Shown one piece after another: positions 1 through 9,002 of a DNA stretch of 64,000 nucleotides. The translations under genes were made by a program, and so were the position numbers. Below the pieces are notes generated by a model. The model searched no databases. It saw nothing but the letters and a program-made list of their open reading frames with translations, and had not been told where the DNA came from. Location: NCBI GenBank assembly GCA_905221605.1, contig CAJNDS010000605.1, forward strand, positions 41,888 through 105,887. The letters are read 5' to 3'. The DNA is from Symbiodinium natans (lineage: Eukaryota > Sar > Dinophyceae > Suessiales > Symbiodiniaceae). Every line of letters starts with the position of its first letter. Position 1 is the first letter of the stretch.

Positions 1-164
1 TGGAGGAGTGCCTATTGCTGCGCTTACACAGTTCAAAGGCGCGCGTCTCTCCCTCACTCTCCTTTCGCTCGCAGTTGATGGTGTTTGGGGGCTAAGGCTT
101 AGGGTTGAGGATTTTGAGGTGCAGCGATAAGATTTGGGGTTTTGAGTTTAGGTTCGGGTCGGCT
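1..164. other. Left edge, nothing recognised
   Basis: Mixed sequence with no convincing exon, RNA gene or repeat. One or two degenerate GGGTTTAGG-like words appear near 90-115. Confidence 0.3.
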
Positions 165-412
165 GTCGCTCTCTCCTCCTCCCTTCCGCCTCCCCGTCCC
201 CCTCCCCTTCCCCCTCCCCCTCCCGTTCCCCCTCCCCTGCCCCCCCCCCCTTCCCCCTCCCCTTTCCCTCTCCCCTTCCCCTCCCCTTCCCCCTCCTCCT
301 ACCCCTCCCTTTCTCGCTCCCTCTCCCTTTCCCTCTCCCTTTCCCTCTCCCTCTCCCTTTCGCTCTTCCTTTCACTCTCCCTTTCACTCTCCCTCTCCTC
401 TCCCTCCCTCTC
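165..412. repeat. Pyrimidine-rich low-complexity tract
   Basis: Nearly pure C/T on the + strand, grading from CCCCTTCC-type to CTCTCCCTTT-type repeats. Open frames on both strands here are proline/serine/leucine or arginine/glutamate runs produced by the repeat and are not genes. Confidence 0.9.
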
Positions 413-690
413 CGTCTTGTTGGGGTTTGAGTCTTGGGGCTTGAGGGAGTAGGATTTTCTGAATGAACGTCCCTTGAACTGAACTCTGAACCTAGCATCG
501 TGCAAGCCCTATCCGCCCTATCCTTCCCTCCCCTCCAGACTCCAGACCATTCTGAGTGCTCTACCCGATTTTGGGTTGCGGACAAATGCCCATAGAGGTG
601 AAGTGATCCCGCTAACCCCAAACACTACATAGCGGGAACAGTAAGCCCTGTATACGTTTATGTCATATTTTACATACACACGCCAGCCTC
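413..690. other. Spacer, nothing recognised
   Basis: Unique-looking sequence between the pyrimidine tract and the first telomere-like array. I see no supported coding segment. Confidence 0.3.
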
Positions 691-694
691 CAAA

Positions 695-890
695 TCCTAA
701 ACCCCAAACCCTGGTTTGAACCTCTAGCCCGAAACCCTAAACCCTGAACCCTGAACCACAAACCCTAAGCCCTCAACCCCAAACCCCAAACCCTATACAC
801 AAAACCCCAAACCTAAACCCTAAACCCCAAACCCTAAACCCCAAACCCTAAACCCTAGACCCCAAACCCCAGACCCTAAAGCCCAAGCCC
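695..890. repeat. Degenerate CCCTAAA array
   Basis: C-rich strand of the telomere-like unit with many one-base variants (CCCCAAA, CCCTGAA, CCCGAAA). It lies immediately upstream of a putative exon. Confidence 0.85.
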
Positions 891-895
891 GCAAG

Positions 896-975
896 CCTCG
901 AGGGCAACTTCCTCGTGGCTTCGCAGCAGACGCCGGGACCAGGGGGCGCGCCACCTACACCGGGATCAGACTTTT
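896..975 (+). CDS. Putative coding exon
   Basis: Acceptor CGCAAG. One open frame reads LEGNFLVASQQTPGPGGAPP and continues to a possible GC donor (TTTT|GCACTTAGGG). The segment sits between a CCCTAAA array and a TTTAGGG array. Another frame is also open. The product is unknown. Confidence 0.3.
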
Positions 976-976
976 G

Positions 977-1028
977 CACTTAGGGTTTAGGGTTTAGGGT
1001 TTAGGGTTTAGGGTTTAGGGTTTAGGGT
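977..1028. repeat. TTTAGGG array
   Basis: About seven tandem perfect TTTAGGG units directly after the putative exon, in the position of an intron start. Confidence 0.9.
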
Positions 1029-1420
1029 CGATAAGGCTAGAGGATTTGTGAGCTTATGGGTTGTAGGGTTTTGGGCTTAGGGGGCTTACAGGGTGTGGGG
1101 TTTAGAGTTCAGAGTTTGAGGTTTGGGGTTTTGGGGTTTCAGGGTCAAGTGTTTTAGGTCTGGGGTTTTAGGTGTTAGGGTTGTATGGTTTACGGTTTGG
1201 GGTCTTGGGTTGGGGGCTTTAGTTAAGGGTTTAAGGTTTTGGGGCTGTGGGGTTTCGGTTTTGGGTTCTAGGGATTCAGGGTTTAGGGTTTGCGGGTTTT
1301 TGCTCTTGGGGCTTTAGGTTGAGGCTTTAGGGTTTTAGGGTTTTGGGTTTTGAAGGGGCTTCAGAGTTTGGGGTTTTAGGGTTTTGGGGTTTTGTGATTT
1401 TGGGGTTTACGGCTTTAGGA
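1029..1420. repeat. G-rich degenerate TTTAGGG-like intron interior
   Basis: Scattered GGGTTTTAGG, TTTGGGG and GGGTTTAGG words with no gene. A 64-codon open frame here is made of glycine/phenylalanine/leucine repeat translation. Confidence 0.6.
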
Positions 1421-1423
1421 TTT

Positions 1424-1490
1424 TACCCTCAACCCTCAACCCTAAACCCTAAACCTAAACCCTAAACCCTTAACCCTAAGGGTTTAGGGT
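1424..1490. repeat. CCCTAAA array switching to TTTAGGG
   Basis: Short C-rich array (CCCTCAA, CCCTAAA) that turns directly into a GGGTTTAGGG word at 1479-1490. Confidence 0.8.
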
Positions 1491-1504
1491 CTAATGAGGA
1501 GCAG

Positions 1505-1560
1505 TCGATCTTGGCTTTGCTGGGTCTGAGGTTGACTTGGGATCTCCGGCACGGCTCTCT
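1505..1560 (+). CDS. Weak putative exon
   Basis: After an acceptor GAGCAG one frame reads SILALLGLRLTWDLRHGSL before a stop inside the next repeat. A GT donor is available after 1530. There is no homology and only short length to support it. Confidence 0.2.
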
Positions 1561-1562
1561 TT

Positions 1563-1640
1563 AGGGTTCGGGGTTTGGGGTTTAGGGTTTAGGGTTTAGG
1601 GTTTAGGGTTTAGGGTTTAGGGTTTAGGGTTTAGGGTTAC
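1563..1640. repeat. TTTAGGG array
   Basis: About nine tandem TTTAGGG units, preceded by a few TTTGGGG variants. Confidence 0.9.
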
Positions 1641-1903
1641 TCTGTAGGAAGTGTCGTTTCGGTTCCTTGCCGGCATTGGGACATAACCGGCCCTCAGCAG
1701 AGTCCATGCGGCCCAAACCCCGAAGCCTCCACTTCGGCCCTAGGCCTTGAACCCTTGAATGCTACACCCTCTGAATTCAAATTAACCTTACACTCCCAGC
1801 CCTACAGCTTAAACTCGAACTCCCAAAACCCTACACCCCTAAATCCTAAAAAAACCCCGAGGCCCTAAATCCTAAACCCCGAAGCCCAAATCTTCACACC
1901 AAG

Positions 1904-1962
1904 GCGAAGAGAGCAAGTGGTCGCTGTTGGGTGCAGCAAGGTAGGGATGCGCCGGTCAAATG
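1904..1962 (+). CDS. Putative coding exon
   Basis: Acceptor CACCAAG, donor AAATG|GTGTGG. The frame reads AKRASGRCWVQQGRDAPVKW with no stop. CCC-AAA words lie upstream and GGGTTT words downstream. The product is unknown. Confidence 0.3.
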
Positions 1963-2320
1963 GTGTGGGGTTTGTGGGGTTTCGGATTTAGGGTGTCGGG
2001 GATTAGGGATTAGGGTCTAGGGTTTGGGGTTTAGGGTCCGGGGTTTGGGGGTCTAGGGTTTAGGGTGTAGTGGGTAAAATGGTTTCAGGGGTTTAAGGGT
2101 TTGGTGATTTTGCTGTGGTGTGCTTTGGCACTTGAAAGTTAGCCCTGTCTCCTCTCTGCCATACTCCCTAAACCAAGCCAACTTGAAACCCTAAACCCTA
2201 AACCTCAAACCCGGAAACCTTAAAACCCGAAGTTGAGAGCCAAGCCCAAAACCTAAACGCCTCAACCCGAAAGCCTAGACCGAAAAGCCTGAACCCTGAA
2301 GCCCGAAACCTCGACCTCAG

Positions 2321-2379
2321 GGGATCCCCTGGTTCTGAGGTCACCTCTTCGTCAAGAGCTATCCAAGGCTTCCAATTCG
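2321..2379 (+). CDS. Putative coding exon
   Basis: Acceptor ACCTCAG. The open frame begins GDPLVLRSPLRQELSKASN, reached after an unused first base or in another phase. The downstream border could be a GA donor (TTCG|GATTTAGGG). Confidence 0.22.
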
Positions 2380-2545
2380 GATTTAGGGTTTAGGATTTAA
2401 GGTTTAAAGGGTTTAGGGTTTAGGGTTTAAGGGTTTAGGGGTTAAGGCTAAGGGTTAAGGGTTTAGGGTTTAGGATTAGGGTTTAGAGTTTAGGGTTTGG
2501 GCTTTAATTAGGGTTTAGGGTTTAGGATTTGGGGTTTAGGGTGGC
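2380..2545. repeat. TTTAGGG-type degenerate array
   Basis: TTTAGGG units mixed with TTTAAGG, TTAGGGG and TTAAGGG variants. Confidence 0.8.
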
Positions 2546-2595
2546 CTCAAGGAGCTTTCGGGCTTTCTAGGTGACCTCTCATGTTCGCTCGACAG

Positions 2596-2667
2596 GAAGG
2601 TGCAGGAAGATGGGTACTTTCCGGAGGTGCGCCTGAAGAATGGCGAGGACCTACCGGGCTTCTCAAG
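2596..2667 (+). CDS. Putative coding exon
   Basis: Acceptor CTCGACAG, donor TCAAG|GTTGTA. The frame is KVQEDGYFPEVRLKNGEDLP followed by GFS: a charged, non-repetitive, protein-like composition. Unlike most exons here it has TTTAGGG repeat on both sides. The product is unknown. Confidence 0.45.
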
Positions 2668-3050
2668 GTTGTACAGCTGCTTGGGATTAGGGTTTGGGGT
2701 TTAGGGTTTAGGGTTTAGGGCTTCGGCCCAGCCAGCTACTCCAAAGAGCTGGAGTATGGAATTGTTTGGGTGGGCTTCCCAGCTGTTCAAGCAGAGTCCT
2801 GTAGCGCAGGCTATTTGAGTCTCCAGATTCTGCTGCACGCAGATGCTGTCAACCCTAAAGACCCCAAAACCCCCAAACCCACCAAAAACCCCTAAAAGCC
2901 TACAACCCTCAAGCTCGACAACCCCCAAAACCTCACACAACACAAAGAAAAGCAAAAACAACCTTACAACCCTGCAGCCCCAAAACCCGAAGCCCTAAAC
3001 CGAAACCCCTACACCCGGCTCGAGGAAGAGGTTCACGTTCCGATTTGACG
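2668..3050. repeat. Intron-like spacer with both repeat orientations
   Basis: Starts with TTTAGGG units (2689-2720) and ends with CCC-AAA-rich sequence (2860-3012). A short possible exon (GSRKRFTFRFDGLG) at about 3010-3050 is too weak to list separately. Confidence 0.5.
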
Positions 3051-3369
3051 GCCTAGGGTTTTAGGGTTTAGGGTTTAGGGTTTAGGGGTTTCGGGCTAGA
3101 AGGTTAAGGGTCGGTTTAGTGGTTACACATCATTGTTTTCTCGACCAGACAGGCATGAGTTTGTTCCCGAGTCCTAGAGCCTTGAACCCGATTTGAAGGC
3201 AGCCGGCACAACTACATCCACAGGCCAAAGCTAGCTTCAGCGCATTTTTGTCGGCATATATAGCCCTTTGAGGAATGATACCTTAAACCCTATACCTTCA
3301 ACCCTCACACCCTGAACTCTAAACCCTATAACCTCAAACCCTAGACCCTAAACCCTAAACCCAAAACCC

Positions 3370-3491
3370 ATTCGGAACTCGAACTACTTCTCAATTCTCA
3401 TTGAAGAGCCTGTGAAAGAGGACCCTGTGGTCGCGATACGCCGAACTGTTTCAGAGCATCTCCGTCTGTCGCAGGCTGCGAAAAATGGAGG
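3370..3491 (+). CDS. Putative coding exon
   Basis: An open frame of about 40 codons includes EEPVKEDPVVAIRRTVSEHL followed by RLSQAAKNG. It is bounded upstream by CCCTAAA words and downstream by GG|GTTTAGTG. The exact acceptor is uncertain (an AG at 3406 would shorten it). The product is unknown. Confidence 0.4.
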
Positions 3492-3625
3492 GTTTAGTGT
3501 TTAGGGCTTAGGGCTTTAGAGGTTCTGAGGTTTAAAGGGTTTCGGGTTAGGCTGCAAAACATGAAGGGTTTAGTGTTTAGGGCTTAGGGTTTTAGAGGTT
3601 CTGAGGTTTTAAGGGGGTTTCGGGT
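3474..3625. repeat. 76-bp tandem duplication
   Basis: Two adjacent copies of about 76 bp, starting GGCTGC at 3474 and again at 3550, both running into TTTAGTGTTTAGGGCTTAGG. The repeat spans the end of the putative exon and its intron start. Confidence 0.8.
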
Positions 3626-3651
3626 TTGAGGGTTTGGGGTCGCTGAATCAG

Positions 3652-3780
3652 CGATCCGCCCGGAGCTTGCTCACGAGGCGATGCCTTGTTGGGGAGATTT
3701 CGGTTTCGAGCTGCGGTGTGGAGATCTCAGTTCACCAGGCAATGCCCATGTGCATCCACTTTGGCGAACGACTCCTGGAG
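3652..3780 (+). CDS. Putative coding exon
   Basis: Acceptor CTGAATCAG; the frame stays open for 42 codons (IRPELAHEAMPCWGDFGFEL, then RCGDLSSPGNAHVHPLWRTT). A GC donor (GGAG|GCCATATTTAGGG) would end it. The composition is protein-like and the product unknown. Confidence 0.42.
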
Positions 3781-4132
3781 GCCATATTTAGGGTTTAGGG
3801 CTGAGGGGGTTGAGGGTTGAGGGTTTTAGCCTTTCCAGTTTCAGATTTCAGATTTGTGGGTTTAAGTATCCCCCTGAAGGGCTGCTCACAAAGTCTTGGC
3901 AAGTTCCGTGGGATCTGGGCTCCCGAACGTTGTTGTAGTAGGAATTTCTCGGGGTGGCAGGGAGGTGTGTAAGTGCAAGTGATTTGTGTGACCCTACTCA
4001 TGAGCAGTACCCATGAACCTTCAGGTAGGGTGTGCAGAAGAGATGTGGCTCAGTCTTGAGGGAGTGCGGCTAGGTTTCAGCCGAAAAACCGCTGTAAACT
4101 GCAAAATAAAGACACATACCTCCCTAAACCCT
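3781..4132. other. Spacer with sparse telomere-like words
   Basis: A TTTAGGG/TTGAGGG start at 3785-3825, then unique sequence. A 68-codon minus-strand frame begins inside the unique part and is not supported by anything else. Confidence 0.3.
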
Positions 4133-4196
4133 AAACTCTAAACCCTAAACCCTAAACCCTAAACCCTAAACCCTAAACCCTAAACCCTAAACCCTG
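4126..4196. repeat. CCCTAAA array
   Basis: Nine to ten tandem CCCTAAA units. Confidence 0.92.
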
Positions 4197-4305
4197 TGCT
4201 CTCCCGAAGTTCGCCAAAGCAACTCCGGCAGGAACAGCGGGATCCGCAATCTCTGGCCAAGCTGGTCGTGCGCCAGGCGCAGTGGGCGGAAACCCTGAAA
4301 CCTTC
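4197..4305 (+). CDS. Weak putative exon after the array
   Basis: Two + strand frames are open across this GC-rich unit, one reading QEQRDPQSLAKLVVRQAQWA. No clear donor is seen and the downstream flank is C-rich, so the call is tentative. Confidence 0.22.
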
Positions 4306-4860
4306 CTAAGCCCTCCTAAACTCTCCTAAACCTAAATCCCAAACTAGAAACTACTATTCAAGAACCCCTGCAAAAATATCGAATCAACAGCTTTTCCTAC
4401 GTTGCCCTAGTTAGAAGAATATTTTGCTTTTTTCGGGGTCTTCTCAAAATAGCAGAAAAACCCAAGGAATCCTCAGCCCTACGAAGACCTAAGCCCTCGG
4501 CCCCCCAGTGCGCTGCGATTCTTCGAGTTGGGGGAGTTTTTTGGGCCCCGTGTGTAAGTAGTAAAGGGTTTTAGGGTATAAGGTGTATGTACAGCCTTAG
4601 GGTCTCGTCCCTGTGAAGTTAGCGTCTTAGGTCTTATGAATCGGGGTTTAGGGTTTGGGGTTTAGGGTTTGGGGCTTACAAGCTTAGAAGCCCCGAGATT
4701 CTAGGGTTTGGGGACACCTACCCCGGAGTTCCCCGGCAAGGGCTTATTCGAAACTATAAACCCCATACTCCTTAAACCCAAACTTTAGAAATACAGCACC
4801 ATGGACACCCCAAGGCGAAAGGCCCCCAAAAACCCTAAACCCTCTCCGGTGTATGGTAGT
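4306..4860. other. Long spacer, no gene seen
   Basis: Mixed sequence with scattered CCCTAAA-like and TTTAGGG-like words (for example 4645-4675) and no supported exon. Confidence 0.4.
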
Positions 4861-4865
4861 ACCCT

Positions 4866-4950
4866 AAACGCTAAGCCCTAAACCCTGAACCCTGAACCCT
4901 AAACCCTAAACCCTAAACCCTAAACCCGAAACCCGAAACCCTAAACCCCA
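4866..4950. repeat. CCCTAAA array
   Basis: Tandem CCCTAAA with CCCGAAA and CCCTGAA variants, ending at an exon acceptor. Confidence 0.9.
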
Positions 4951-4956
4951 GCACAG

Positions 4957-5035
4957 GGGAGCGGAGCCCAGGTCGTGGATGTGCAGCTCGGTTCGCCCAA
5001 CGTGCGCATGCTGCCTGGGGCCTTCACCACCGAGG
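4957..5035 (+). CDS. Putative coding exon
   Basis: Acceptor CCCAGCACAG, donor CGAGG|GTGTTTAGGG. Frame GSGAQVVDVQLGSPNVRMLP then GAFTTE. The exon sits exactly between a CCCTAAA array and a TTTAGGG array, a clean example of the local pattern. The product is unknown. Confidence 0.5.
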
Positions 5036-5640
5036 GTGTTTAGGGTTTAGGGTTTAGGGTTTAGGGTATAGGGTTTAGGGTTTAGGGTTTAGGGTTTAGG
5101 GGAGCATGGGCTTAGGACTTATTAGAGTTTAGGGTTTAGGGGATTTATCGGGCTCACTAGGGATTATCGGGAGTAGGGACGAGTAGATGAGTAAGGTGTC
5201 TTGGGCTTCTGTTTTTTTTCAGGGTTTGCAGGGCTTACCGAGTGATTTGAAAGTATGCCGGACAACTTCCGAGGAAACGGTTCTTGGCCCAAGCTGCTGA
5301 ACTCATTGCAGCCTATTGGGTTTCGGGTTTGGGAAATACTTGGAGGTTCATGGTACTTTTTTTTTGTATATTTATAAGTACAAAGGGGACTATCAAGGCA
5401 TCATTCTGCAGTTGTGGCCTTCTGGAGATATTGGAGGGCGGCGCAGTCGATGTGAGGAATCCCCAAATCTCCAGCTCCCCGAGCTATACCAGACACCCCA
5501 TAAACTTAACTCCACACCCCTAAGCCCTAGAAACCTAAGCCCTAAGCCCCCTAAACCCTAAACCCTAAACCCTAAACCCTATGAAACCTAAGCCCTAAGC
5601 CCCCTAAACACCTAAACCCACAACTAACCTCCATGCCCAG
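5036..5640. repeat. Probable intron with opposed telomere-like ends
   Basis: Begins GTGTTTAGGG plus about nine TTTAGGG units and ends with CCCTAAA units (5545-5620) before the acceptor CCATGCCCAG. About 450 bp of unique sequence lies between. Confidence 0.5.
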
Positions 5641-5702
5641 GTGCTGCTTGATGATGCCTGGCATGGAGGCGGAGGCCGAGGCACGGGAAGTTGCAGAGCT
5701 AC
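5641..5702 (+). CDS. Putative coding exon
   Basis: Acceptor ATGCCCAG. Frame CCLMMPGMEAEAEAREVAEL. A possible GC donor (AC|GCCTCTAGGG). Alanine/glutamate-rich, possibly helical. The product is unknown. Confidence 0.35.
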
Positions 5703-5708
5703 GCCTCT

Positions 5709-5775
5709 AGGGTTAGGGTTTAGGGTTTCGGGTTTCGGGTTTAGGGTTTAGGGTTTAGGGTTTAGGGTTTAGGGA
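5709..5775. repeat. TTTAGGG array
   Basis: About nine units with two TTTCGGG variants, making up most of a roughly 100-bp intron. Confidence 0.9.
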
Positions 5776-5802
5776 GACCTCCAGCTCCAGCTAGTTGTCC
5801 AG

Positions 5803-5849
5803 AGTTGCGTCGACCTCCGCACCGAAGCACCCCTCTTCGTCCCAGCCCA
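5803..5849 (+). CDS. Putative coding exon
   Basis: Acceptor TTGTCCAG, textbook donor CCCA|GTGAGT running into TTTAGGG. One frame reads VASTSAPKHPSSSQP and another LRRPPHRSTPLRPSP. The splice sites are convincing; the frame is not settled. Confidence 0.35.
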
Positions 5850-6193
5850 GTGAGTTTAGGGTTTAGGCTTTTGAGTTTAGGGTTGGGGTTTAGGGTTTTG
5901 GGCTTACTCGGTTTAGGGTTTGGGCGTTGTCGTGTTCTCGTTTACTCGTCTGAAGACGCAGCGAAACTGACTGTGTTTGCGAGGAGGAAGTCGGGTTAAT
6001 TCCAGGGGCAACCGCGCCCAGCGAGTGTAGCAGCGTTTCCTCCAAAACGTCACCAATCCTGAGCCCTATCAGCTCTAAGCAACCTATATATATATAATAT
6101 ACCAACCTTATAAACCCTATAAGCCCCATAAACCGCATAAACCCTAAACCCTGTAAACCCTTAACTCTGTATAGCCGGCGCCCTAACCCGAAG
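5850..6193. repeat. Probable intron
   Basis: Starts GTGAGTTTAGGGTTTAGG and ends in CCCTATAA/CCCTAAA words before the next acceptor. It contains a short (TA)n run at 6088-6100. Confidence 0.4.
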
Positions 6194-6288
6194 TGCCTCA
6201 ATACATCTTCGGGAAGGCCCTGGGCATCAAACCTCGGTCGAGCGGGGGCAAGAGCGACGTCGACGAAGAGGAGCACGGTTCAGCTGGG
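6194..6288 (+). CDS. Putative coding exon (chain with 6339-6416)
   Basis: Acceptor CCCGAAG, donor GCTGGG|GTAGGT. Frame PQYIFGKALGIKPRSSGGKS then DVDEEEHGSAG, 31 codons ending in phase 0. The basic-then-acidic composition is protein-like. A 21-bp piece of it (6215-6235) recurs at 7563-7583 next to a minisatellite. The product is unknown. Confidence 0.55.
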
Positions 6289-6338
6289 GTAGGTTAGGGT
6301 TTCGGGTGCAGGGTTTGCAGCAAATGCTAGAATCCTAG
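6289..6338 (+). other. Putative 50-bp intron
   Basis: GTAGGTTAGGG...ATCCTAG joins the flanking exons in phase 0. It is much shorter than the other introns here and has only a G-rich repeat remnant. Confidence 0.4.
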
Positions 6339-6416
6339 CCCACCCTGAGCTATGAACCCTTTGGTGTCCTTTGGCCCGAATACACGCTTCTCAGGCGCAT
6401 GGGCTGGCGTGCCCTG
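6339..6416 (+). CDS. Putative coding exon
   Basis: Acceptor ATCCTAG, donor CCCTG|GTTGTA. 26 codons in phase 0: PTLSYEPFGVLWPEYTLLRR then MGWRAL. The LLRRMGW string resembles the start of G-patch domains (LLxxMGW), but the glycine-rich remainder is not visible, so no function is assigned. Confidence 0.48.
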
Positions 6417-7060
6417 GTTGTACGGGTTAAGGGCATCGGATTCTATCCCTGTAATTCCTAAACCTTCCATCTCAATGCGCAATTAGGGATTTTAATCCTC
6501 AACCCTAAACCGAAACCCTAAACTCTAAACCCTAAACCCTAAACCCAGCCAGTCCCAGACTCAGTAGGGCCAGGGCTTGATACGTAGCCTGAAGCTGAGC
6601 GCCTGCACGGCTCAAACTTGTGGTGTGAGGGTCAGTGCTCCAAATCATGGTGTGTGTTTGGGGTAGCCTAAATAAGAATAAGAGGTGCCACCTCAAAATA
6701 AGGACCCCGCAAAGGAAACATATCTTCGAGAAATCATGAGAGTGCTTAGGATTTAGAACATCGTGGTGTTTGGGATTTAGGGCTTTTCGGGTAATGTTTA
6801 GGATGTAAGGCTGTAGTTGAGGGTTTAGGATTTGGGTGGTTTTGGGGGGTCGCAAGGACGTTTGGGGTTTAGTGTCTTTGGTATGTCAGTCGGCAATGGG
6901 GTGGTGGGTGGATGCACACCATGCAGGAGATTGAAGTCCATGCGTTGATGCAAGAGCTCGTGGAGGGGCGATGGCCTCAGGCTTCTCCAGTGTGCCCTCG
7001 AAGAAAGGGCAAACCGCAAACCCCTAAACCCTAAAGCCTAAACCCCTAAACCCCTAAACC
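6417..7060. other. Spacer with one weak coding-like stretch
   Basis: CCCTAAA words at 6500-6545, then mostly unique sequence. On the + strand 6932-7015 reads QEIEVHALMQELVEGRWPQA in one frame after an ATGCAG acceptor, but no donor is evident. Confidence 0.3.
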
Positions 7061-7105
7061 CCTGAACCCTGAACCCTAAACCCTAAACCCTAAACCCTAA
7101 ACCCA
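7018..7105. repeat. CCCTAAA array with CCCCTAAA variants
   Basis: Eight-base CCCCTAAA units grade into seven-base CCCTAAA units. Confidence 0.88.
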
Positions 7106-7256
7106 CCCACCCCTACTGTGAACTGTGGAAGTCTAGACCGGGCATTGTTTTTCAAGCAAATCATTGGGGGAGAAAAAACATGGAAGGCGTTACCGTTCGG
7201 CGTTCAATGGGGGGAAACGGATTTGCAATGTAGGGCTTTGCGCAAACATGGCACAA

Positions 7257-7568
7257 GTGACGCAGGTATCATGAGAAACGCGAGAGAATTCGCTGGATCG
7301 AGCAAAGTCTTAACGTATAGCACAGGCGATTCAGCCATCATGACAAACGCGGGAGAATGCGCTGGGTCAAGCAGATTCTTCAATCATAGCACAAGGTACC
7401 CAGCTATCTGGACAATCGCGGAGAACGCGTTGTGTTGGGCAGAATGCTATAAAATGCACAAGCGACTCAGTTATCATATGTTATCATAGCAACGCAGGAG
7501 AACACTCCTGAGCAGAGTCCCAATGTATAGACGGGCGACTCAGCTATCATGGTGAACACGGGAGGCCC
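7257..7568. repeat. Degenerate ~68-bp minisatellite
   Basis: About four and a half diverged copies of a unit with landmarks CGACTCAGCTATCATG, AACGCGGGAGAA and TATAGCACAAG. The 123-codon open frame over it is a by-product. Confidence 0.8.
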
Positions 7569-7584
7569 TGGGCATCAAACCTCA

Positions 7585-7845
7585 GTACGTGCATCTCGTT
7601 ATGCTCTCAAACACCCCGGGGCTTCGAAGATGAACACTCGGTGCGTGCATCTCCGCGCGCTCGGTTATGGCCAGGGGCTTGGAAGATGAATACTCTGTAC
7701 GTGCATCTCGGTGCCTTCGGTCGGCCAGGGGCTTCGATGATGAATTTTCCGTACATGCATTTCGGTGTGCTCGGCCAGCCAAGATGAACGTTCGGTGCGT
7801 GCATTTCGGTGTGCTCGGTTAGCCAGGGGACTCGCAGATTTGATT
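7585..7845. repeat. Degenerate ~63-bp minisatellite
   Basis: Four to five diverged copies with landmarks GTGCATCTCGGTG, GCCAGGGGCTTCG and AAGATGAA. It follows directly on the 68-bp minisatellite. Confidence 0.8.
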
Positions 7846-8115
7846 GGCCCATGCGTTCATTTGGGAATCCAACATACATACTGGATTTCAGTTGGTTTGC
7901 CAGGGCCAGGTTGACCCTAGCGTTCCTTCGCAATACTGAGTTTTACCCATGCTTTGGTGCTGTCCAACAAGACATTCCGCCCACAGCGTTCACTGGGGAA
8001 TTCTGATTTGGTAGTGCTTTATTCGCCTTCGCTTGAACCGGTGCGTTCATTGGGGTTTAGATGTATTTGGAAGGGGTGGTTTCGACTTCCGTTGTCGCCT
8101 GTACCACCTACTCAG
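7846..8115. other. Spacer, nothing recognised
   Basis: Unique-looking sequence without telomere-like words. No coding segment has enough support. Confidence 0.3.
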
Positions 8116-8214
8116 GGTGGAGCCCCGTGTTGCTGCTGGCCAAGCTCAGCTAGTTGATGCCGAAGCAAGCTGCTGGGCTGTCAAGGGGATGAGGAGCTAA
8201 AGGCTCAAGCTGCT
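8116..8214 (+). CDS. Putative exon or exon pair
   Basis: After acceptor CTACTCAG one frame reads VEPRVAAGQAQLVDAEASCW before a stop at 8198. A second frame in the 3' half reads KLLGCQGDEELKAQAA and ends at a donor GCT|GTTTAGGG. A short intron or an internal acceptor (GCCGAAG at 8164) would separate them. Confidence 0.33.
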
Positions 8215-8384
8215 GTTTAGGGTTTAGGGTCTAGGGTTTAGGGTTTAGGGTTCAGGGTGGCTAGTTTAGGGTTTAGAGCCCAGAGCCCGAAAGCTGCCCG
8301 GACCATAAGGTGTCTCTGCCATCGCCGCGCAGCGCGCAGCGGCAGTTGCAGAGAAGGACTGGCAGCCAGGTATTCGGCAGCTTG

Positions 8385-8423
8385 TTTTTTTTTTGTTTTT
8401 TTTTTTTTGGGGGGGGGGGGGGG
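8385..8423. repeat. Poly-T followed by poly-G tract
   Basis: About two dozen T (interrupted once or twice) followed by about 15 G. Similar homopolymer G/C tracts recur through the window. Confidence 0.9.
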
Positions 8424-8962
8424 CACAACATATGCCCTACAAGTACAAGCGTTTACCCGAACCTGAAACACAAAGCCCTGAACCCGGCCTTTTGCTCCCA
8501 AACTCCAGGATGCACCAACTCCCCCCCGCCCCCAGCCCCAGACCCTAAAACCCCAAACTCCTAACCCTATGCCCTTGATTTAAGACACTATTTAAGCCTC
8601 ATGAAGCCCCTAAACCCAAAACCAGCCTTTTCGTACCCACCACCATATTACAGGGGGGCGTGGGGGGGACTTTGATTCCTAAAGCCCTAAACCCTAAATC
8701 CCACCAGGTGCATACGGCCATGTTTTGGGCCCGGATTCCATTCTTGCAGTGCATTTGGTCCCTGAGTAGGGCTAGTTTTTCGGAGCTACCCCGAAAGCAG
8801 GGTTTGTAGGCCATATGCCTTAATAACAGGTCCACACCCCCAAACCCCCAACCCCCAACCCCAAACCCCAAACCGCCCAAACCCCAAACCCCAAACCAAT
8901 GCACCATCCCAACTTCAAGGTTTCACATTATGGTTTTGGATGTTCCCCCCATTTACTGACAG
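8424..8962. other. C-rich spacer
   Basis: CCCTAAA and CCCCAAA words (8530-8560, 8830-8900) and unique sequence. No exon recognised until 8963. Confidence 0.35.
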
Positions 8963-9002
8963 ACTCAGGATCCCACGCTGATGCGCTTTCTGCACGAGGC
9001 CG
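8963..9002 (+). CDS. Short putative exon
   Basis: Acceptor CTGACAG (or CTCAG six bases on), donor GCCG|GTTTGGGG. Frame TQDPTLMRFLHEA. The donor comes directly from the G-rich repeat. The product is unknown. Confidence 0.35.

Noticed and set aside
7582-7933. Minus-strand frames with MHAP-type repeats
   Set aside because: They follow the ~63-bp minisatellite and have no independent support.
8116-8214. Single uninterrupted exon
   Set aside because: No one frame is open from acceptor to donor; at least one hidden border or error is needed.
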